64,000 nucleotides of DNA from the NCBI RefSeq assembly GCF_002896555.1, contig NZ_MNLH01000003.1:1-64000 (forward strand), in the 5' to 3' direction. This stretch comes from Gardnerella coleohominis (lineage in GTDB: Bacteria; Actinomycetota; Actinomycetes; Actinomycetales; Bifidobacteriaceae). This document shows, in pieces, positions 9,001 through 17,076 of this stretch. The first letter of the stretch is position 1. Every line of letters begins with the position of its first letter. The notes below the pieces were generated by a model that saw only the letters and a list, made by a program, of their open reading frames with translations, was not told where the DNA came from and searched no databases. The position numbers and the translations under genes are program-made.

Positions 9001-9154
9001 CAAAGCTGGAGACAAAATTACACACGACCAATACGGTTTAGGAACTATTATCTCAACGCAAGATAAAGGCAGAAACTCGATTATAACAGTCGATTTTGGA
9101 AGCGACGGAGTAAAACGATTAATGCTAAGAGTCGCTCCTATAGAAAAGCTGTGA
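6050..9154 (+). CDS. pcrA: ATP-dependent DNA helicase, PcrA/UvrD type, with low-complexity extensions
   Basis: A superfamily 1A 3'-5' helicase acting in nucleotide excision repair, mismatch repair and removal of stalled complexes. All SF1 motifs are present: GAGAGSGKT near residue 146, DEYQDT near 348, VVGDSDQSIYAFRGAD near 417, LEQNYRST, LMTLHTAKGLEYP near 730 and YVGITRAK near 776. The final 45 residues form the PcrA C-terminal interaction module (HDQYGLGTIIS...VDFGSDGVKRLML). At 1034 residues it is about 250 longer than most PcrA proteins. The excess is an acidic Glu/Asn/Ala N-terminal tail of about 120 residues, an Asn/Gln/Ser insertion after motif II (about 365-405), and a Ser/Tyr-rich linker (about 860-985). 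No strong ribosome site precedes 6050; Met5 at 6062 is an alternative. Confidence 0.95.
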   Translation: MSSSMYDTDLFGEPIENESVKQADNLSEDYSDNSSAEKAYDFATEANEATESTEANEAIESAADFANQEDSFAENQESDFSFAENQSVANYENQESDFAKNSYEYYSNQQIAIDTEKLTAGLNAQQLQAVKYEGSALLIGAGAGSGKTRVLTRRIAWILSQHHEWPSHILAITFTNKAAAEMRERLATLIGNEALHMWVSTFHSACVRILRKDGEQIGLKSGFSIYDSSDSERLIKIIATELNIDIKRFTPKSISAKISDFKNSLITWQDQLAAYAPDYRPGVSGQQLARAWQSEAVYATVYAEYQHRLAMANAADFDDLIMRTVELMRKVPQVAQKYRRKFRYIFVDEYQDTNHAQYVLIRELSGVDAQNIDAQNTSSINTGVQNTQNDSSKSQNAQDVSSNYDLLKPASITVVGDSDQSIYAFRGADIRNIQDFEKDFPHATTIMLEQNYRSTQTILDAANSVISHNQARKPKKLWTALGQGEPIIGYAANNASQEGWWIAQEISKLSSEENIPYSNIAIMYRANAQSRALEDALMRAGLPYQLVGGTKFYERKEVKDVLAYVQSIVNPNDDINIRRILNVPKRGLGSRAESLLISYAQANNTSFWNAIEQCENIPGMPTRSMTQIKSFHTLMQELIEMTQKLDSKPSLIVKNVLSKTGILDGLKRSEDPQDANRVENLSQLQSVAAEYEQTADEVTLAGFLEQTALVADSDQLPGSNEDTGKVTLMTLHTAKGLEYPVVFLTGMEQGTFPHSRAIDNESELCEERRLAYVGITRAKQRLYLTYAAVRSQWGEAMDMVPSQFLDEIPEDLIHWERKEAGFDEWEGEYEGESVSFGGSKFGSSKFGRKKFGKSRFSTDDFDEDCDDFGSDGGWDDDYSESSSFTGRAYGSDSYAKGARKSRKSYYSSYSSYGSSSSYGSSSTYGSRSSSYSSASSRTSRSLSSKSSSSYKSSSSFSSLSSSYAKSSSSSSSLNRDNQLNIQDFKAGDKITHDQYGLGTIISTQDKGRNSIITVDFGSDGVKRLMLRVAPIEKL

Positions 9155-9165
9155 TTATATCTACA

Positions 9166-9196
9166 AAAACAAAATATTCAAGTCTTGTTTTCTTTT
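9166..9196 (+). terminator. Weak AT-only hairpin after pcrA
   Basis: AAAACAA (9166-9172) pairs with TTGTTTT (9185-9191), followed by CTTTT. The stem has few G-C pairs, so termination would be weak. Confidence 0.35.
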
Positions 9197-9425
9197 AAAG
9201 TATAAGAAAAAATATATACGTATGCGAAAACGCAAGAGAGCAAGATTGTAGCTAGGGTAGCTAAGGGGAGGTTACTTAGTGCTTAAATATTGCGTGTTTT
9301 TGTATGCGTAAACAAGATTTTTTAAGAGGCGTGGTACTTGCAAACGTGAGTGCCGTAAGGCGTGTGACATTGAAGAAAATGTGACACTAAAAATTAATAA
9401 CATACATTTTAAAGAGGTATTTATT

Positions 9426-9911
9426 ATGAAAAACAAGTTATTCGCTTCTATTCCAGCGATTATTTTAGGTATTCTCATTGCTATCGCTCCTATAACTTTC
9501 GCTCCTGTATGCAAATCTGGTGCAATGGGTGGAATGAAAGGTATGGGCGGCATGAAAGGCATGGGTGGTATGAAAGGCATGGGTGGCGCAATGCATAGCG
9601 CTGCTCCAATGGCTTGCTACTACACTGGTCGAGCTGCATTAGGCATTGGAATTATTATTGCAATACTCGGCGTTGTAGCTTTGTTTGTAAAATCTTCAGT
9701 TCGCGCTGGAATCAGCATCGCAATCGTTTTGAATGCTTTGCTTATGATTTCGGTTCCTACTTTCCTTATTGGCGTTTGCTCAAGCCCAGCAATGCATTGC
9801 AATTCAGTTACTCGACCAACTCTGATTGTATTAGCTGTTCTAACAGCAGTATTTTCAGCAGCTGGCGCGTATTTGGATTTGAAATCATCTGAATGCGAAG
9901 AGCAGAATTGA
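9426..9911 (+). CDS. DUF4418-like integral membrane protein with a Met/Gly repeat
   Basis: Function unknown. The 161-residue protein starts at ATG 9426, with AGAGG ten bases upstream. It has an N-terminal membrane segment (residues 5-27), an external loop, then three more segments (about 70-90, 95-118 and 130-150). This matches the layout of DUF4418 proteins, which from memory are often next to FtsX-like ABC transporters. The first loop has a cysteine, three copies of MKGMGG, a histidine and another cysteine; a second loop has CSSPAMHC. Met, Cys and His in extracytoplasmic loops suggest binding of copper(I) or another soft metal, but that is inference. A permease and ATPase follow on the same strand (10017, 11248). 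Confidence 0.7.
   Translation: MKNKLFASIPAIILGILIAIAPITFAPVCKSGAMGGMKGMGGMKGMGGMKGMGGAMHSAAPMACYYTGRAALGIGIIIAILGVVALFVKSSVRAGISIAIVLNALLMISVPTFLIGVCSSPAMHCNSVTRPTLIVLAVLTAVFSAAGAYLDLKSSECEEQN
9534..9587 (+). repeat. Three 18-bp tandem repeats encoding MKGMGG
   Basis: Units 9534-9551, 9552-9569 and 9570-9587 encode identical MKGMGG hexapeptides with only third-base differences. A partial unit lies upstream (AMGG). Copy number could vary by slippage without breaking the frame. Confidence 0.85.
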
Positions 9912-10016
9912 TACTAGCGTGAAAAATTAACGTTAATATAAACGTTAATGTAAACGCGAATATCAGTAATTGAAATAAAAGATTAATAATTAAGATAACT
10001 GTAATTCGTAAATGCT

Positions 10017-11228
10017 ATGCAACAAATTACATTAAAGCGTTTGCCGCTGGAGAATCTCAAGTACAAATCATTGCGAACTATATCGCTTGTTATAGTTGCC
10101 GCATGCTTGTCTGCAGTATTCTTCGGCGGCGCGCTGATTTCTATGAATTTATCGCGCGGATTAGAAAGTATGCGCGAACGTTTAGGTGCAGATATTATGG
10201 TGATTCCGCAAGGAACACATAATAAAGCTGAAGCTTTGTTAACAAATGGCGGATCGAGCACATTTTATTTTACGAATAATATTGAGGACTTAGTTCGCAA
10301 AGCTAAAGGTGTTAAAAAAGCCAGCGTACAAACTTATATTTCGTCGCTTTCTGCAGGATGCTGTGCGGAAAAATTGCAAATTATTGGATTCGACCCCGAC
10401 TCTGATTTTGTTATAGGCCCTTGGATTTATTCGCAACATAAAAATACGCTGCATAAAGGTGAAATGATTGCTGGAGCTAACGTAGTCGTTTCATATGAAA
10501 ATACAGTTCGACTTTATGGGCATTATTGGCCTGTTGTAGCTCAGCTTGCAAAAACTGGTACGAGTCTTGATAATTCAGTATTCGTAAACATGCAAACAGT
10601 TCCACAAGTAGTCGAATATTCCGCAAAAGTTGGCCATGCTGCTATTCCTAAAGAATATGCTAATAAAGCTATATCAGCTGTATTAGTGAAATTAGATAAA
10701 GGATATAGTGCGCAAAAAGTCGCAGATAATATTCGCAAAACAAGCGGATTAAAAGGCATCGGAATAGTTTTCCCAGGCGGTGTTACTGCTACAACTAAAG
10801 ATAATTTATCTATAGTAACTAGATCTATTTCTATAGTTATAGGAATTTTGTGGATAATTACTGTAATTATTATGGTCGCCGTTTTTGCATCTTCTATTAA
10901 CGAACGCAAAAAAGAATGCGCATCACTAAGAATCATGGGCGTGACTCGCTCAAGACTAGTGAAATTAATGATGAAAGAATCATTCATAATAGGCTTGCTT
11001 GGCGGAATTATTGGAGTGTCTTTTGCTTCGCTGATTTTGTTCCCATACAGTTCGTTGATTTCAAAGCAAATGCAATTGCCTTATCTTGAAATTACTGCAG
11101 CTCCAGTAATTGGATTGATTATCGCAGGTGTTGCTATTTCTCTAGTCACTACGATGCTAACTTCTATGGCTGTAACTTGGCGAATTGCTATGGGTGAATC
11201 TTACCTAAGATTGCGCGAAGGCGAATAA
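10017..11228 (+). CDS. FtsX/MacB-type ABC transporter permease
   Basis: The 403-residue protein has one N-terminal membrane segment (about 25-45), a long extracytoplasmic domain, and three C-terminal segments (about 270-295, 320-345 and 360-385), the standard FtsX-like layout. The external domain contains SSLSAGCCAEKLQIIGFDPDSDFVIGPW. From memory, a similar cysteine-containing segment occurs in permeases linked to FTR1/P19 ferrous-iron systems, which suggests a metal or envelope role rather than antibiotic export. The start at 10017 lacks a strong ribosome site. The spacer before it (9912-10016) has AACGTTAAT-type palindromic repeats. The gene ends 19 bases before its ATPase partner. Confidence 0.8.
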   Translation: MQQITLKRLPLENLKYKSLRTISLVIVAACLSAVFFGGALISMNLSRGLESMRERLGADIMVIPQGTHNKAEALLTNGGSSTFYFTNNIEDLVRKAKGVKKASVQTYISSLSAGCCAEKLQIIGFDPDSDFVIGPWIYSQHKNTLHKGEMIAGANVVVSYENTVRLYGHYWPVVAQLAKTGTSLDNSVFVNMQTVPQVVEYSAKVGHAAIPKEYANKAISAVLVKLDKGYSAQKVADNIRKTSGLKGIGIVFPGGVTATTKDNLSIVTRSISIVIGILWIITVIIMVAVFASSINERKKECASLRIMGVTRSRLVKLMMKESFIIGLLGGIIGVSFASLILFPYSSLISKQMQLPYLEITAAPVIGLIIAGVAISLVTTMLTSMAVTWRIAMGESYLRLREGE

Positions 11229-11247
11229 AAGTAGGGTGATTTTAAAC

Positions 11248-12090
11248 ATGAGTGAAAGCAAATCGTACAGAGAATTTCACAAAGATACAGATAGTGAAAT
11301 TAATTCTGATTCAGCTTCTGATGCTAATGAGATTGTTAAGATTACTCGAGTTACGCGCAATTTTGTTCGCAGAAAAAAGACATTTGCAGCAGTTGATAAT
11401 GTGAGTTTTTCGTTAAAATCAGGCGAGTTTGCGGCAATAGTAGGCAAGTCTGGCAATGGTAAAACTACGTTTATTAATATTGTTGCAGGATTGCTTAAAC
11501 CTTCTCATGGAAGCGTGAAAATATGCGGATGTGATATTTCTTCGGCGAATTGTACCGACGATGAAATATCTGAATTGCGAGCAAGAAATATAGGATATGT
11601 TTCGCAAACTCATACTTTGATGCCGAATCTTACAGTTTGTGCAAATGTTATGTTACCTATGTACATTTTGGAAGATTTCGACAAGGCTGGTGGTGATACT
11701 GGCAATAAGTCTGATAAGTCCACTGAAAATACGACTGAATCCTATATGGATAAAGTTGTAGCTTTACTTAAAAAATTGGATATTGAAGATTTATTGTGGT
11801 GTTATCCTAAAGAGCTTTCAGGCGGCGAAGTAAAGCGTGTTATGATTGCGCGTGCGATGATGACTAATCCGAAGCTTTTAATTTTCGACGAGCCTACGGG
11901 TGACTTGGATTCAGAGCACACTCTTGTTGTTATCGATATGTTGCGAGATGCTGCTGCTAAAGGGGCGGCTGTGTTGGTAGTAACTCACGATAATCAAGTA
12001 GCTGATTGCGCGGATCGTGTTTATTCTATGGATTCTGGCGTTATTACATTCGCACCACAGAGTACTATTAGCAACGTTGCCTATTTTTAG
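11248..12090 (+). CDS. ABC transporter ATP-binding protein (LolD/MacB-like)
   Basis: Supplies ATP hydrolysis to the permease encoded just upstream. Visible motifs are Walker A GKSGNGKTT (about residues 68-76), signature LSGGEVKRVMIARAM, Walker B LLIFDEPTGDLD, and the H-loop VVTHDN. A 20-residue Gly/Asp/Thr/Ser insertion (about 145-165) interrupts the helical domain ahead of the signature motif. Start choice: ATG 11248, with AGGGTG nine bases upstream; a GTG at 11236 in the same frame would add four residues. The N-terminal 25 residues are acidic and not part of the ATPase fold. Last gene of the DUF4418-permease-ATPase set. The transported substrate is not known. Confidence 0.85.
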   Translation: MSESKSYREFHKDTDSEINSDSASDANEIVKITRVTRNFVRRKKTFAAVDNVSFSLKSGEFAAIVGKSGNGKTTFINIVAGLLKPSHGSVKICGCDISSANCTDDEISELRARNIGYVSQTHTLMPNLTVCANVMLPMYILEDFDKAGGDTGNKSDKSTENTTESYMDKVVALLKKLDIEDLLWCYPKELSGGEVKRVMIARAMMTNPKLLIFDEPTGDLDSEHTLVVIDMLRDAAAKGAAVLVVTHDNQVADCADRVYSMDSGVITFAPQSTISNVAYF

Positions 12091-12288
12091 GCACGTCTGG
12101 AGCCTTAGCCCATCAGTGGGTCGGCGCACAGGAATTATGCATTGCAGAACTTATATGTTTTCAAAGCTTTAATTTTTGTGTGTTCGTGTGTTAACACGAA
12201 GAAGCACTGGAGAGGCCGGCTCAGCGTGAGTAGTCAAATGATTACATTCACGTTCCGTTCAGATAACGACAGAATTAAAGGATTAGCT

Positions 12289-12915
12289 ATGACTAATGTT
12301 CAGCGTTCTCGCCGTCAGGTGCGTCTTTCTCGCGCCCTCGGCATCGCTTTAACTCCAAAGGCTCAGCGTATCTTCGAGAAGCGCCCATATGCTCCAGGTG
12401 AGCACGGCCGCACTCGTCGTCGTACAGAGTCCGATTACGCAGTACGTCTTCGTGAGAAGCAGCGTCTTCGCGCTCAGTACGGCATCTCCGAGAAGCAGCT
12501 TCGCGCTGCTTACGAAAAGGGTACGCACACTGCAGGCCAGACCGGTGACGCAATGCTCACCGATTTGGAAACCCGCCTTGATGCTTTGGTTTTGCGCGCA
12601 GGTTTTGCTCGCACCACCGCCCAGGCTCGTCAGTTTGTTGTACATCGTCACATCTTGGTTGATGGCAATCTTGTTGATCGCCCATCTTACCGTGTGAAGC
12701 CAGGTCAGACCATTCAGGTTCGCGCTAAGAGCCAGACAATGGTTCCATTCCAGATGGCTGCTGAAGGCGTTCATCGCGACGTTTTGCCAGCAGTTCCTGG
12801 TTATCTCGATGTGAATCTTGCCTCTTTGAAGGCTACTTTGACTCGTAAGCCGGAAGTCGATCAGATTCCAGTTGAAGTCAACATTCAGTACGTCGTCGAA
12901 TACTACGCTCGTTAA
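12289..12915 (+). CDS. rpsD: 30S ribosomal protein S4
   Basis: Primary 16S rRNA-binding protein of the small subunit body, and in many bacteria a translational autoregulator. The 208-residue protein has the usual length of actinobacterial S4. It shows the RSRRQVRLSRALGIALTPKAQ start, the basic EHGRTRRR stretch, and the S4 RNA-binding domain (RLDALVLRAGFARTTAQARQFVVHRHILVDG) near residues 95-130. The start is ATG 12289 with AAAGGA eight bases upstream. The reading frame is open further upstream, but that part has no S4 homology. The 198-base leader (12091-12288) has several short stems and may be the autoregulatory target. Confidence 0.97.
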   Translation: MTNVQRSRRQVRLSRALGIALTPKAQRIFEKRPYAPGEHGRTRRRTESDYAVRLREKQRLRAQYGISEKQLRAAYEKGTHTAGQTGDAMLTDLETRLDALVLRAGFARTTAQARQFVVHRHILVDGNLVDRPSYRVKPGQTIQVRAKSQTMVPFQMAAEGVHRDVLPAVPGYLDVNLASLKATLTRKPEVDQIPVEVNIQYVVEYYAR

Positions 12916-12946
12916 TTCGTCGATTTAATTCTTAAGGACATACCGC

Positions 12947-12983
12947 TTAACCCCTGCTGTGTATATAACGTGGCAGGGGTTAA
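12947..12983 (+). terminator. Terminator after rpsD
   Basis: An 11-bp perfect stem (TTAACCCCTGC 12947-12957 with GCAGGGGTTAA 12973-12983) with a 15-base loop lies 31 bases after the stop codon. The T tract after it is weak. Confidence 0.75.
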
Positions 12984-13117
12984 TGCGTTATTTAGTGTTA
13001 TTTGGCAAATGTTTAGAATATGGTATTCTTCCGGCGTTTTGCGAAAGTTACATTTTATTACAGATTTATATTAAAAGTTCACATATATGTGTTATGATAT
13101 TTGCAATAACGCTCGTT

Positions 13118-13150
13118 ATGTTACAAAAAGTAACATGTTGAGTGTATTAT
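13118..13150 (+). promoter_or_regulatory. Palindromic operator and -10 element upstream of galT
   Basis: ATGTTAC-AAAAA-GTAACAT (13118-13136) is a perfect 7-bp inverted repeat. TATTAT at 13145-13150 is a good -10 candidate, so the palindrome would cover the -35 region and could bind a repressor. The start codon chosen for galT is 70 bases downstream. Confidence 0.45.
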
Positions 13151-13219
13151 ACGGGAATAAAGCATAGAATAGTAAAAACTACGCTTAGCACTTCAGGGTG
13201 CGAAGACGATGGGGTCGAA

Positions 13220-14977
13220 ATGTCTTACAATACTTTAAACGATAAAAATGAAAGCCAGAACAAGAGTTACATTATGAACCCAAATATTAGCCAGTCAGAA
13301 AACGAATCGACTAATAACAAAATTAAAGGATCAGATTCGAAAGATAAAACTTTTGCAATGGATGGTTTACATTCAATACCAACTAATGCAGGGTTTGCTG
13401 GTCCAGGAGCAGGATTTGAAGGTGGAGCCGCTCCAGGATTTGAAATCAACGAAAGAGGATCTGAACGTCCAAATATAGACGATTCGCAAGTAATTAGAAA
13501 CTTGGAAGATACAGACGCGTTTGACGCGATTGATGTTGATGCAATTCGCGCAGCTCGTCAAAAAGATACCTCTGCTATCAATAAAATAACGAGCACAGGC
13601 GTTGGAGATTCTTCTCTAATGGATCTTGTATCGAAATCTGAGGATGAATCTGATTTATTATCTTCCAAAGATATGCTGCAAACTCCAATAACAGTATCCA
13701 TGCAAAATCCTATTCGTGATTTTGATGGTGAATATCCGTATAAGCTTTATCGCCCTGGAACGTACGCTCGAGAGCATATTCGTATTACTGCAACAAAGCT
13801 TGCAGACGGACGCGATTTCTTCTACATGGATGACAATCCTGAATACGTAAGCGGTCGTAAAACGCGAGAGTTAAAAGATCCGCGCAAACTTCCTTACCGC
13901 TTCTCGTATATAGTGGATGCGAATGGAAACGAATCGCCTTATACGGCTCCAGAAATGCGCCAGGATCCTCTTACTGGCGACTGGATTCCTATGGCAACAG
14001 CTCGTATGAATCGCCCTATTACAGCCGGTCCAACCGTTCTTGCTAAAAGCAATCCTTTAGCTGCGCGCAAGCCGGGGGATCCTTACCAAGATGGAGAAGT
14101 GCCAGATACGGATTATGACGTTGTAATATTTGAAAACCGCTTCCCATCAATGGTGCAAGTTCCAGGCGAAGACGTGTCAGTCAAATATGTTGACGGAAAT
14201 CCATTGTGGAAAAAAGCTCCTGCAGCTGGCAGATGCGAAGTAATTTGCTTCGGTCCAGATGAGAATCTTCTTCCAGCTAATCTTTCTGTTTTTAGAATGC
14301 GTACTGTAGTTGAAGCGTGGGCTTTCCGTACTGCAGAAATTAGTCAGATTGATGGAATTGAGCAAATATTCCCATTTGAAAATCACGGTGCGGAAATTGG
14401 TGTTTCGCTAGCTCATCCTCACGGACAGATTTATTGCTATCCATTTATTGCTCCTCGACTTGAACAAGAATTGCGTCATACTGAAGCTTATTTCGATCGC
14501 ACTGGTGGAAATTTGCTTAAGGATTTGATGAAAGCAGAACTTGAAGCTGGAACTCGCGTTATTATGCGAAATCACAGTTGGGTTGCGTATGTTCCTGCAG
14601 CTGCTAGGTGGCCGTTAGAAGTTCATGTTTCTCCAGTTCGAGACGTATTAACCTTGGACCAGCTTGACGATCAAGAGCGCTGGGATCTTGCGCAAATGTA
14701 TATTACTTTGCTGAAAAGAGGGAATAAGTTCTTCGATAAAGGCGATGGCAAGGGTATGGATCTTCCTTATATCGCAGCATGGCATCAAGCTCCTGTTCGC
14801 GATCCTCGCAGATCTCATTATCGTTTGAATTTGCAATTCTTCTCATTCAGACGTGCTGCTAACAAGATCAAGTATTTAGCTGGTTCTGAATCTGGTATGG
14901 CTGCTTGGGTTTCGGATACTACTCCTGAGCTTATTGCAAAGCGATTCCACGAAATTGGAGAAATAGATTTAGATTAA
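13220..14977 (+). CDS. galT: Galactose-1-phosphate uridylyltransferase with a long N-terminal extension
   Basis: Leloir pathway enzyme exchanging UMP between UDP-glucose and galactose-1-phosphate. The conserved part begins near residue 190 (RITATKLADGRDFFYMDDNPEYVSG) and contains the active-site AHPHGQ with histidines near 399 and 401, plus FENRFPSM and FGPDENLLPANLS. Bifidobacterial GalT is about 415 residues, so roughly 190 residues are extra: a Ser/Asn/Lys-rich, Gly-rich and acidic stretch without a recognisable domain. The start is uncertain. ATG 13220 with GGGG nine bases upstream is chosen; 13274 and 13358 are alternatives, and the frame is open back to 13142. The gene stands alone, with no galK beside it, behind a palindromic site. 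Confidence 0.9.
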   Translation: MSYNTLNDKNESQNKSYIMNPNISQSENESTNNKIKGSDSKDKTFAMDGLHSIPTNAGFAGPGAGFEGGAAPGFEINERGSERPNIDDSQVIRNLEDTDAFDAIDVDAIRAARQKDTSAINKITSTGVGDSSLMDLVSKSEDESDLLSSKDMLQTPITVSMQNPIRDFDGEYPYKLYRPGTYAREHIRITATKLADGRDFFYMDDNPEYVSGRKTRELKDPRKLPYRFSYIVDANGNESPYTAPEMRQDPLTGDWIPMATARMNRPITAGPTVLAKSNPLAARKPGDPYQDGEVPDTDYDVVIFENRFPSMVQVPGEDVSVKYVDGNPLWKKAPAAGRCEVICFGPDENLLPANLSVFRMRTVVEAWAFRTAEISQIDGIEQIFPFENHGAEIGVSLAHPHGQIYCYPFIAPRLEQELRHTEAYFDRTGGNLLKDLMKAELEAGTRVIMRNHSWVAYVPAAARWPLEVHVSPVRDVLTLDQLDDQERWDLAQMYITLLKRGNKFFDKGDGKGMDLPYIAAWHQAPVRDPRRSHYRLNLQFFSFRRAANKIKYLAGSESGMAAWVSDTTPELIAKRFHEIGEIDLD

Positions 14978-14990
14978 GCTTGAGATTTAG

Positions 14991-15050
14991 GCTTAGTTTA
15001 TAAGTTTTAGGTTTAGTTTATAAGTTTTAGGCTTTGTTTATAAGTTTTAG
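14991..15050 (+). repeat. Three 20-bp tandem repeats after galT
   Basis: GCTTAGTTTATAAGTTTTAG and two near-copies run from 14991 to 15050 with exact period 20, starting 13 bases after the galT stop. Shorter TTTAG words continue to 15075. Confidence 0.8.
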
Positions 15051-15070
15051 TTTCAGCTTTAGTCTTAGCT

Positions 15071-15119
15071 TTAGCGTGTGTTTTTGATTGCAATATTTGC
15101 GTTTAAAAATACACGCTAA
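15071..15119 (+). terminator. Hairpin between galT and the phosphatase gene
   Basis: A 15-bp stem with one mismatch (TTAGCGTGTGTTTTT 15071-15085 with 15105-15119) and a 19-base loop. It is a likely terminator for galT, although a T run lies inside the stem rather than after it. Confidence 0.5.
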
Positions 15120-15219
15120 GGCTAGTTAAAGCGAGTTAGGGCACATCGAGATAAATTAAAACGCATTTTAAGACATATTAAAATGTAAAGCGCAATATAC
15201 GCATGGAAACGAAGGCATT

Positions 15220-15894
15220 ATGTTATTGCATATTTACTTGGTTCGTCACGGTCAGACTATGTTCAATAGATATAACCGTTTGCAAGGATGGTCTAACTCT
15301 CCATTAACTGAGCGCGGTATTGCGGATGCTAATCGGGCTGCTAAAAAATTAGCTAATGTTGATTTTGCTGCAGCTTACTGCTCAGATACTACTCGTGCGC
15401 AAGTTACTGCACAGAAAATCTTAGACATAAACGAAACTGCAGGACACGAACGCCCAAAGCTTATAAGCGATATGCATTTTCGTGAGCAATGCTATGGGTA
15501 TTTTGAAGGTCAAGATATGTCTATGGCATGGTGGGCTGCAGGAGCTCCGCACGGTGTTCACTCATATAATGAAATAGTTGAGAAATTTGGTCTTAGTGCA
15601 ACTCGCGACATGCTTAAAGAAGCTGATCCTTTCCATGACGCTGAGTCGGATATTGAATATTGGACTCGCGTAGAAGGTGGTTTTTCTCTTATCGCAGCTA
15701 ATAAAAGTTTGCTGGACGGAGATAATGTTTTGCAAATTTCGCATGGCAACACTTTGCTAAGTCTTATGCATCGCTTTGCTCCTGAAGGATACGATTTAAG
15801 TGAAAGACCAGCAAACGGTAGCGTAACAAGACTTGATTTTGATACAACTAAGCCATTAGATCAAGCTATTGAAATTAAGGGATACAACGAGTAG
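15220..15894 (+). CDS. Histidine phosphatase superfamily protein (phosphoglycerate mutase-like)
   Basis: The 224-residue protein has the catalytic motif LVRHGQT at residues 7-13, the second arginine motif SDTTRAQVTAQ near 66-76, the active-site acid region (HFREQCYGYFEGQ) and the C-terminal histidine in QISHGNTLL near 173. This establishes the phosphohistidine branch, but the substrate cannot be told: phosphoglycerate mutase, a sugar phosphatase or a broad-range phosphatase are all possible. The start is ATG 15220 with GAAGG upstream. It precedes the alaS cluster by 145 bases and is probably separately transcribed. Confidence 0.88.
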   Translation: MLLHIYLVRHGQTMFNRYNRLQGWSNSPLTERGIADANRAAKKLANVDFAAAYCSDTTRAQVTAQKILDINETAGHERPKLISDMHFREQCYGYFEGQDMSMAWWAAGAPHGVHSYNEIVEKFGLSATRDMLKEADPFHDAESDIEYWTRVEGGFSLIAANKSLLDGDNVLQISHGNTLLSLMHRFAPEGYDLSERPANGSVTRLDFDTTKPLDQAIEIKGYNE

Positions 15895-16039
15895 CGGCAG
15901 ATTTAGCTAATATTTTGAGTCGTGACCGTTCGTTAATCTTATGTCATTGCATAGGATAAATCTGTGAGCTTTAGGCGAGCAGAATAATGTTGGAAATCAT
16001 GGGATAAACGTGATTTCTTCATGGCAGGAAAGAGGTATG

Positions 16040-16582
16040 ATGAGCGTTGGAGATATCGCGGGATTGATTGCGGCAATTGCGTTCGCAGTGCTTTCTGGTT
16101 CCATAATTTACCCACTTATTAGATTGGGTAAAATGTTTGACCAAGTTTCACAAACTGTTAAAGAATCAGGTGATCACGCTATTCCTGCAATCGATGAGTC
16201 GTTAACAACTATGAAGCGAGTTAATAAGACTTTGGATGATGTGAATGTAATTACTGATTCCACTCGCACAACCTTAACGAATATTAGCGCTCTTACTGAT
16301 TTGTATGGAACATTCCTTGGCAAGCCAATTATAAAGCTTGCGTCTATTGGATATTCCATCAAAGATACATTCTCATCTTTCTTCAACAAACATTCTGATT
16401 CTGCTGAATCTAAAAGTTCAGAGCATGTGTCGAATGCAGCTTCTGCAGTAGCGTCTGCTGTTGTTTCTGCTATGGCATCTGCTGTATCTTCTTCATCTAA
16501 ATCTTCAGATAAATCAGATAAAGAAGATAAATTATCCTCATCGCATTCTTCTTTAAATTCTTCTTTAGATAACGAGGAGTAG
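16040..16582 (+). CDS. DUF948 domain membrane protein
   Basis: Function unknown. The 180-residue protein has a single N-terminal membrane segment (IAGLIAAIAFAVLSGSIIYPLI, residues about 4-25) followed by a helical stalk (about 30-90) with the spaced Val/Leu/Thr pattern of DUF948. A Ser/Ala-rich tail ends in Ser/Asp/Lys. The AGGAAAGAGG ribosome site favours ATG 16040 or 16037 over the in-frame GTG at 16010. Four bases separate it from the next gene. In actinobacteria the DUF948-DUF6167-alaS order is widely conserved, which suggests an envelope role carried along with alaS, but none is proven. Confidence 0.85.
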   Translation: MSVGDIAGLIAAIAFAVLSGSIIYPLIRLGKMFDQVSQTVKESGDHAIPAIDESLTTMKRVNKTLDDVNVITDSTRTTLTNISALTDLYGTFLGKPIIKLASIGYSIKDTFSSFFNKHSDSAESKSSEHVSNAASAVASAVVSAMASAVSSSSKSSDKSDKEDKLSSSHSSLNSSLDNEE

Positions 16583-16586
16583 AGTC

Positions 16587-16949
16587 ATGTTTAAGCGTTT
16601 ATTCTGGGTTGCCACTGGTTTTATTGCTGGAGTATTAGCTGTTACGAAATTCCGCGCTTATTTGAAGAACAAGCTTTCTGCTGCCGCATGCAAGATTTTA
16701 GATGACGATAGTCCAGATACTCTTAATTTGCGCACTTTGATACTCTTGTTTAGAGATTTTAATTCTAATTGCAAGAATCATGAAGAAGAGTTGAATTCAC
16801 GCTATGCTAAGCAAGTTGAATCCGGTCAAGTTGAATCCGGTAGTTATAAATATGATTCTGCGAATAAGCATGCAGACAAGTTGGTTTATACTACAGAATC
16901 TAAAGCTGAAAAGCTTAATGAAGAATCGGCCGATAAAGCTGTCGATTAA
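16587..16949 (+). CDS. DUF6167-like small membrane protein
   Basis: The 120-residue protein has an N-terminal segment FWVATGFIAGVLAVTKF (residues 5-22) and a basic, then mixed-charge cytoplasmic part. It resembles the short DUF6167 proteins found between DUF948 and alaS in other actinobacteria. Position and N-terminus are the main evidence; the rest is not conserved to the eye. A small in-frame duplication encoding QVESG occurs near residues 75-84. GAGGAGTAGAGTC precedes the ATG. It is cotranscribed with the DUF948 gene. Function unknown. Confidence 0.75.
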   Translation: MFKRLFWVATGFIAGVLAVTKFRAYLKNKLSAAACKILDDDSPDTLNLRTLILLFRDFNSNCKNHEEELNSRYAKQVESGQVESGSYKYDSANKHADKLVYTTESKAEKLNEESADKAVD

Positions 16950-17076
16950 AAATAATATTTGAGCTAACACGGCAGATTTACTCATCTGCTTTAACGCCTT
17001 AATCATGATGGTATGATATTTCTTTGTGCCGCCTTGACTCATGGCGTCTTAAATAAAACAAGAGGAGTTCATACCT

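Noticed and set aside
12142..12288. Upstream extension of the S4 reading frame.
   Set aside because: S4 homology starts exactly at 12289 with a clear ribosome site; the extension has no similarity to S4.
16950..17076. Possible T-box leader upstream of alaS.
   Set aside because: The spacer is only 127 bases and lacks the T-box sequence and antiterminator.
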